From: Bacteroidales bacterium | Lineage (GTDB): Bacteria > Bacteroidota > Bacteroidia > Bacteroidales > VadinHA17 | Direction of reading: 5' to 3' | Assembly (NCBI GenBank): GCA_025358455.1 | Contig: JANYJP010000047.1 | Coordinates: 1-39,531, forward strand | DNA: 39,531 nucleotides | Shown here: piece after piece, positions 37,543-39,531 of the stretch | How positions within the stretch are numbered: the first letter of the stretch is position 1 | How the letters are laid out: the number at the start of each line of letters is the position of its first letter | Made by a program: the position numbers and the translations under genes | The notes under the pieces: generated by a model | The model's input: only the letters and a program-made list of their open reading frames with translations | What the model was told of the DNA's origin: nothing | Databases searched by the model: none

Positions 37543-38282
37543 GACAGCAGAAGTTGAGTAAGTATTACATTGAAGAGCAAAATCATCACACTACTGTACA
37601 CAACTGCTTTTGTACTGGCCCGTCCTACCTCAAGCGATCCGCCCTCTACATAATACCCCTGGAAGGAAGATATGCTGGTTATTATGAAAGCAAAAAACAC
37701 CGTTTTAATCAGAGAATAAACTATATAATAAGGAATGAAGTCATATTGGATACCATAGATAAAATTTTCCGGAGTCATTACACCTGAAAATGTTCCGGCT
37801 ATTCCCCCGCCAAATATTCCAATGACAATACTCATCAGAGTGAGGAATGGATTAAACACCACAGTAGCAATAATTTTAGGAAGAACCAGGTAAGAAGCTG
37901 AGTTAACTCCCATTATCTCAAGGGCGTCAATTTGTTCGGTAACCCTCATTGTGCCTATCTCAGAGGCGATATTAGATCCGACTTTTCCTGCAAGAATAAG
38001 CGCCGCGATTGTTGAGGAAAATTCAAGAATCATCGAATCGCGGCACCCGAGTCCAATAAGGTACTTGGGGTATATCGGATTTTCTGTATTATATGCAGTT
38101 TGCAGCGTAATTACTGCACCCATGAAGAAGGAGATTATGGCAACGATACCGACTGAAGTCAGACCAAGCGAGACAAGCTCACTCATCGTTTGTTTGTAAT
38201 AGATTGAAGGTTTCTCAGGTTTAGAGAAGACCTTTTTAAGGAAAAGGAAGTATTGCCCTACGCTTGAAAGAAACTTAAACAT
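37539..38282 (-). CDS. mlaE: MlaE-family permease of a lipid ABC transporter
   Basis: A 247-residue integral membrane protein of the MlaE/DUF140 type: N-terminal amphipathic helix, then LGLTSVGIVAIISFFMGAVITLQTAYN (about 37-63), the conserved EFSSTIAALILAGKVGSNIASEIGTMRVTEQIDALEIMGVNS coupling region (about 88-129), and three more membrane segments. A CAAAATTA box at 38303-38310 (TAATTTTG on the minus strand) supports a promoter here, divergent from manC. Confidence 0.92.
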   Translation of the reverse strand: MFKFLSSVGQYFLFLKKVFSKPEKPSIYYKQTMSELVSLGLTSVGIVAIISFFMGAVITLQTAYNTENPIYPKYLIGLGCRDSMILEFSSTIAALILAGKVGSNIASEIGTMRVTEQIDALEIMGVNSASYLVLPKIIATVVFNPFLTLMSIVIGIFGGGIAGTFSGVMTPENFIYGIQYDFIPYYIVYSLIKTVFFAFIITSISSFQGYYVEGGSLEVGRASTKAVVYSSVMILLFNVILTQLLLS

Positions 38283-38302
38283 CTTATTAAATTATTGAAC
38301 AT

Positions 38303-38310
38303 CAAAATTA
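38303..38310 (-). promoter_or_regulatory. Candidate -7 element for mlaE-mlaF
   Basis: The minus strand reads TAATTTTG, 20 bp upstream of the mlaE ATG at 38282. No -33 box recognised. Confidence 0.4.
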
Positions 38311-38342
38311 CTAATATTTACGATATTTCAGTAACAGGTTTT

Positions 38343-38376
38343 TTTGAAACCGAATAGATAATTAGTTATATATTTG
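38343..38376 (+). promoter_or_regulatory. Promoter of manC
   Basis: TTTG (38343-38346) and TATATTTG (38369-38376) are 22 nt apart, slightly longer than the 19 nt seen elsewhere in the window. The -7 box is a full match; the ATG follows 29 bp later. Confidence 0.45.
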
Positions 38377-38405
38377 TATTAACTGATTATGAAAAATATT
38401 CTCCT

Positions 38406-39491
38406 ATGGATAACAGGTATGTAATAATAATGGCAGGTGGCGTAGGGAGTCGATTCTGGCCTTTAAGCAGGCTTGACAAACCAAAACAATTTCTTGATAT
38501 TATTGGTGCCGGAGAGACCCTTCTCCAACAAACATACAGACGATTTAAGGGAGCATGTGCCGAGCAGAATATTTTTGTGGTTACCAATGCCGATCATAAA
38601 GACTTGGTAATAGAACAACTGGGGATTGACCCATCACATGTATTAGGAGAACCTTTTCGACGTAATACTGCCCCTTGTCTGGCATACGGCACCTTCAGAA
38701 TACTTAAGGAAAACCCCGATGCGGTTATTGCTGTCACACCGGCTGATCACCTGATAATAAAAGAGGATGTATTCACGGATGTTATCAAGAGGTGTTATGA
38801 TTTCGCTGAAAGGAATGACGGACTGGTCACGCTGGGAATTAAACCTGACAGACCGGAAACAGGATATGGATATATACAGGCTGATAAGAAGAAAACTGTT
38901 AAAGGTTTTGAAAATCTTTTAAGGGTTAAGACCTTTACTGAGAAACCTGATGTGGACCTGGCAAAAGTATTTCTTGAAAGTGGCGATTTTTTCTGGAACT
39001 CAGGAATATTTATTTGGAATATAAAGTCAATTCTCGCGGCATTTGAAAAGCATATGCCTGATACTTATTCTGCATTTGAAGAAGGGAAAAATGTTTATGG
39101 CACAAAACAGGAGAAAAGCTTTATAGGTAAAACCTATGCTGAATGCAGGAGTATTTCTATTGATTACGGTATAATGGAAAAGGCCGATAATGTGTATGTT
39201 ATGTGCACTGATATTGGCTGGTCAGATCTTGGTACCTGGAGTTCGTTATACGAGCATTCGGCGGTTGATAAAAAGGGCAATGCATTTGTCAGGGGAGATG
39301 TATTTTCATATGACAGCAAAGGGAATATCTTTAATATTTCACCAGGTAAAATTGCAGTTCTGCAAGGCTTAAAAGACTATATTATTGTTGATTCTGATGA
39401 TGTGCTTCTGATTGTTAAAAAGGAGGAGGAACAGAATATAAAGCAATACCTTGAAGATGTGAAGAAATCTACGAAAGAAAAATTTCTGTAG
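38406..39491 (+). CDS. manC: Mannose-1-phosphate guanylyltransferase
   Basis: A 361-residue nucleotidyltransferase: the pyrophosphorylase signature MAGGVGSRFWPLSRLDKPKQFL (10-31), EPFRRNTAPCLAYG (about 80-93), TPADHLI, TEKPD near 180, NSGIFIWN and DYGIMEKADNVYVM...GWSDLGTW about 256-278. It makes GDP-mannose for surface polysaccharide or fucose synthesis. The length shows a guanylyltransferase-only enzyme without the isomerase domain of bifunctional ManC/AlgA proteins. Only 40 bp follow it and nothing is recognisable there. Confidence 0.93.
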   Translation: MDNRYVIIMAGGVGSRFWPLSRLDKPKQFLDIIGAGETLLQQTYRRFKGACAEQNIFVVTNADHKDLVIEQLGIDPSHVLGEPFRRNTAPCLAYGTFRILKENPDAVIAVTPADHLIIKEDVFTDVIKRCYDFAERNDGLVTLGIKPDRPETGYGYIQADKKKTVKGFENLLRVKTFTEKPDVDLAKVFLESGDFFWNSGIFIWNIKSILAAFEKHMPDTYSAFEEGKNVYGTKQEKSFIGKTYAECRSISIDYGIMEKADNVYVMCTDIGWSDLGTWSSLYEHSAVDKKGNAFVRGDVFSYDSKGNIFNISPGKIAVLQGLKDYIIVDSDDVLLIVKKEEEQNIKQYLEDVKKSTKEKFL

Positions 39492-39531
39492 AAGTGAGCA
39501 ATAATAATAGAGGAGGGTAAAGATAGTAGAG

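Noticed and set aside
38389-38424. A 12-codon ORF (MKNILLWITGM) overlapping the manC start, possible upstream ORF
   Set aside because: It starts only a few bases after the predicted transcription start and has no codon bias that suggests sensing; chance is the simpler explanation.

Overview
The window reads as a piece of a Bacteroidota chromosome, probably from the Bacteroidales/Marinilabiliales side. The evidence is moderate-to-low GC, the promoter signature TTTG-N19-TAnnTTTG, the long insert-containing IspG, a GldA-type ABC ATPase, and several families largely confined to this phylum (DUF4296, DUF4834, DUF5723). Almost all of it is vertically inherited housekeeping and envelope sequence. 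I see no prophage, transposase, CRISPR array, rRNA or tRNA gene.

Layout: (1) 1-514, minus strand: a PqqD-like protein followed by the first 63 codons of what looks like an HPr-kinase-like protein that leaves the window. (2) 583-7315: RNase R (+), IspG (-), CysRS (-), an RluA-type pseudouridine synthase (+). (3) 7438-15972: the methionine locus, one promoter followed by a SAM-I riboswitch, a 22-codon Met/Cys-rich leader ORF, a terminator-like hairpin, then metY-metX-hom-metH-metF. metK lies convergent to it (16073-17416, -), so the region encodes the route from aspartate semialdehyde to S-adenosylmethionine. (4) 17589-19543: gldA-like ATPase and a double-domain universal stress protein, both minus. 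(5) 19859-25304: AsnRS, sigma-54, a PAP2-like membrane protein (+), then a glycosyltransferase and a radical SAM protein (-). (6) 25439-29803: minus-strand operon rbfA, methyltransferase, LolC/E-type permease, DUF4296 lipoprotein, amidohydrolase. (7) 29954-36775: TrpRS, then a tightly overlapping envelope cluster (membrane-anchored beta-propeller protein, lipoprotein, DUF5723 outer-membrane protein, DUF4834). (8) 36787-38282: MlaF/MlaE lipid-transport pair (-); 38406-39491: mannose-1-phosphate guanylyltransferase (+).

The most striking item is the leader of the methionine operon. A textbook SAM-I aptamer is followed 15 nt later by a short ORF ending in MPLMPMCMCR, and then by two mutually exclusive RNA foldings upstream of metY. 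This looks like a SAM sensor stacked on a translation-sensing (Met/Cys codon) attenuator on the same transcript. Second in interest are the uncharacterised envelope cluster at 31171-36775, the PqqD/kinase-like pair cut by the left edge, a symmetric divergent promoter between rbfA and trpS, and a run of four hairpins after trpS. Several intergenic gaps carry degenerate copies of what look like dispersed repeats.

All functional names come from reading motifs and recalled family resemblance; no database search was run.
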